Source of the DNA: Melittangium boletus DSM 14713
Lineage (GTDB): Bacteria > Myxococcota > Myxococcia > Myxococcales > Myxococcaceae
Length of the DNA: 64,000 nucleotides
Assembly (NCBI RefSeq): GCF_002305855.1
Contig: NZ_CP022163.1
Location: forward strand, 5,394,292 to 5,458,291
Direction: 5' to 3'
Shown here: piece by piece, positions 62,978-64,000 of the stretch
Position numbering within the stretch: position 1 is the stretch's first letter
How the letters are laid out: each line of letters starts with the position of its first letter
Program-made: the position numbers and the translations under genes
The notes under the pieces: generated by a model
The model's input: the letters and a program-made list of their open reading frames with translations, nothing else
The model's database searches: none
What the model was told of the DNA's origin: nothing

Positions 62978-64000
62978 TCAGCTCGCCCGGCGAAGCTCCT
63001 CGTCCGCGGGCGGTGGGCGCAGCAGGCGAGGAGGGAGCTTGCCGCGCAGCTTGTCCGTGTAGCGGGTGAAGAGCTGGTACATCACCGGCAGCAGCACCAG
63101 GGTCAACACGCAGGCGGAGATGGTGCCCGCGACGATGACCACGGCCAGGGGCTTCTGCGTCTCCGAGCCGATTCCCCGACTCATGCACGCGGGCACCAGG
63201 CCCAGGGCCGCCAGCGACGCGGTCATCAGCACCGGACGCAGCCGCTCGCGTGAGCCGTTGAGGATGGCCGACTCCATGGCCTCACCGGCCTCGCGCCGCT
63301 CGGCGATGGCGCTCATCACGAGCACCCCGTTGAGCGCCGCCTGTCCGATGAGGGCGATGAAGCCCACCGCCGCCGCCACCGACAAGGGCATGCCCGCGAG
63401 CGCCAGTCCGAACACGCCGCCCATGAGCGCGAAGGGCACGTTGAGCAGCGTGATGACGGCGCGGCTGAATGAGTTGAATGCCTTGAACAGCAGCAGCAGG
63501 GTGATGATGAGCGCCACCGGCACCACCATGAGCAGTCGGTTCATCGCGCGCTCCTTGCTCTCGAACTCTCCCCCCCATTCGATGCCCACGCCCGCGGGCA
63601 GCGGCACCTCGCTGGCCACCTTGGCGCGAGCCTCCTCCACGAACGAGCCCATGTCCCGCCCGCGCACGTTCATGCGGATGCCGATGTAGCGCCGGCCATT
63701 CTCGCGGTTGATGGACGCCCGGCCCTCGCCGTTGCCCACCCGCGCCAGGGCCTCCAGCGGCACCATGACGCCGCCGTCCACCGGCACGCGCATCTTGCGG
63801 ATCTTCTCCACGTCGTCGCGGCTGGAGGAGGGCAGACGGATGACCACGTCGAACTTGCGTTCGCCCTCCCAGAACTCGCTCACCGGCTGACCGCTGAGCG
63901 CCGTCTGCAACACGTGTTGGAAGTCCTCCATGTCCATGCCGTGGCGCGCGAGCGCCATGCGGTCCGGAGTCACCTGCACCTGGAGCACGGGCGCGCTCTT
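62978..64000 (-). CDS. RND efflux transporter, CzcA/CusA-type inner-membrane pump (partial, C-terminal part)
   Basis: At least 340 codons are in frame to the window edge; the 5' part is outside. The visible portion covers the second porter-domain half and transmembrane helices 7-12: WGGEFESKERAMNRLLMVVP, LLNVPFALMGGVFGLALAG, the helix-11/12 GSRERLRPVLMTASLAALG and the closing VLTLVLLPVMYQLF. HME-type pumps export heavy-metal ions with a membrane-fusion partner and an outer-membrane channel; the substrate is not certain from this half. Confidence 0.88.
   Translation of the reverse strand, partial: KSAPVLQVQVTPDRMALARHGMDMEDFQHVLQTALSGQPVSEFWEGERKFDVVIRLPSSSRDDVEKIRKMRVPVDGGVMVPLEALARVGNGEGRASINRENGRRYIGIRMNVRGRDMGSFVEEARAKVASEVPLPAGVGIEWGGEFESKERAMNRLLMVVPVALIITLLLLFKAFNSFSRAVITLLNVPFALMGGVFGLALAGMPLSVAAAVGFIALIGQAALNGVLVMSAIAERREAGEAMESAILNGSRERLRPVLMTASLAALGLVPACMSRGIGSETQKPLAVVIVAGTISACVLTLVLLPVMYQLFTRYTDKLRGKLPPRLLRPPPADEELRRAS

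Overview
The window is high-GC bacterial DNA with dense, mostly overlapping genes. It reads as a fruiting myxobacterium of the suborder Cystobacterineae, most likely the Cystobacter/Archangium/Melittangium group. The grounds are Ser/Thr kinases and pseudokinases with PEGA-, cyclase- or TPR-type tails, a MYXO-CTERM-type sorting tail, many PAS/GAF sensor kinases, and above all a pxr small-RNA locus lying between a sigma54 response regulator (Nla19/PxrR type) and a nuo operon. From memory, pxr is known only from Cystobacterineae, usually as one copy, with three tandem paralogues reported in Cystobacter. Here there are five.

Layout. 1-3.8 kb: 3' end of hpf, an antisense NagZ-type lipoprotein, ptsN, an unknown gene and dtd. 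4-8.7 kb: a membrane Ser/Thr kinase, a TPR/beta-barrel-like secreted protein and an SBBP beta-propeller surface protein. 8.7-12.5 kb: an oligopeptide-type ABC importer (binding protein and two permeases, no ATPases) followed by elaA. 12.5-18.2 kb: HEAT-repeat protein, SDR, PBP4-type DacB with a long tail, ssb with a LexA-like box, and a lone sdhC. 18.4-25.9 kb: hslO, a phosphoribosyltransferase, selB, and the pxrK/pxrR pair, tightly packed and partly overlapping.

25.9-27.4 kb is the centrepiece: five consecutive units, each with palindromic putative activator sites, a GG-N10-GC sigma54 promoter, a ~122-127-nt RNA with a C7-loop hairpin, and an intrinsic terminator. The units fall into three sequence classes in the order A-B-C-B'-C'. 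The B-C pair has been copied as a 583-bp direct tandem duplication differing at three positions. The next gene is a GNAT protein whose start codon touches the last terminator, followed by the convergent nuoEFJKLMN operon (28.3-36.6 kb).

36.7-46.2 kb: a PilZ-receiver protein, a kinase-like protein with HHN in place of HRD, serB, a GspE N-domain protein, DUF309 and CPXCG proteins, an Hsp20, an HTH-receiver regulator, and the pyrG-kdsA-kdsC operon. 46.2-50.7 kb: a small Cys protein, a strong terminator with a 16-codon ORF, an MsbA-like exporter, kdsB and wecB, giving an envelope-polysaccharide theme with the kds genes. 50.7-53.7 kb: an MpaB-type oxygenase and a divergent TetR gene separated by three operator-like palindromes, then an RluA-type pseudouridine synthase. 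53.7-64 kb: a multi-sensor histidine kinase, a 1292-residue pseudokinase/cyclase/TolB/TPR fusion, a RiPP-type B12-binding radical SAM enzyme with a small candidate precursor gene 18 bp downstream, a PRC-barrel protein, and the C-terminal part of a CzcA/CusA-type RND pump running off the window.

No rRNA, tRNA, CRISPR or insertion sequence was recognised.
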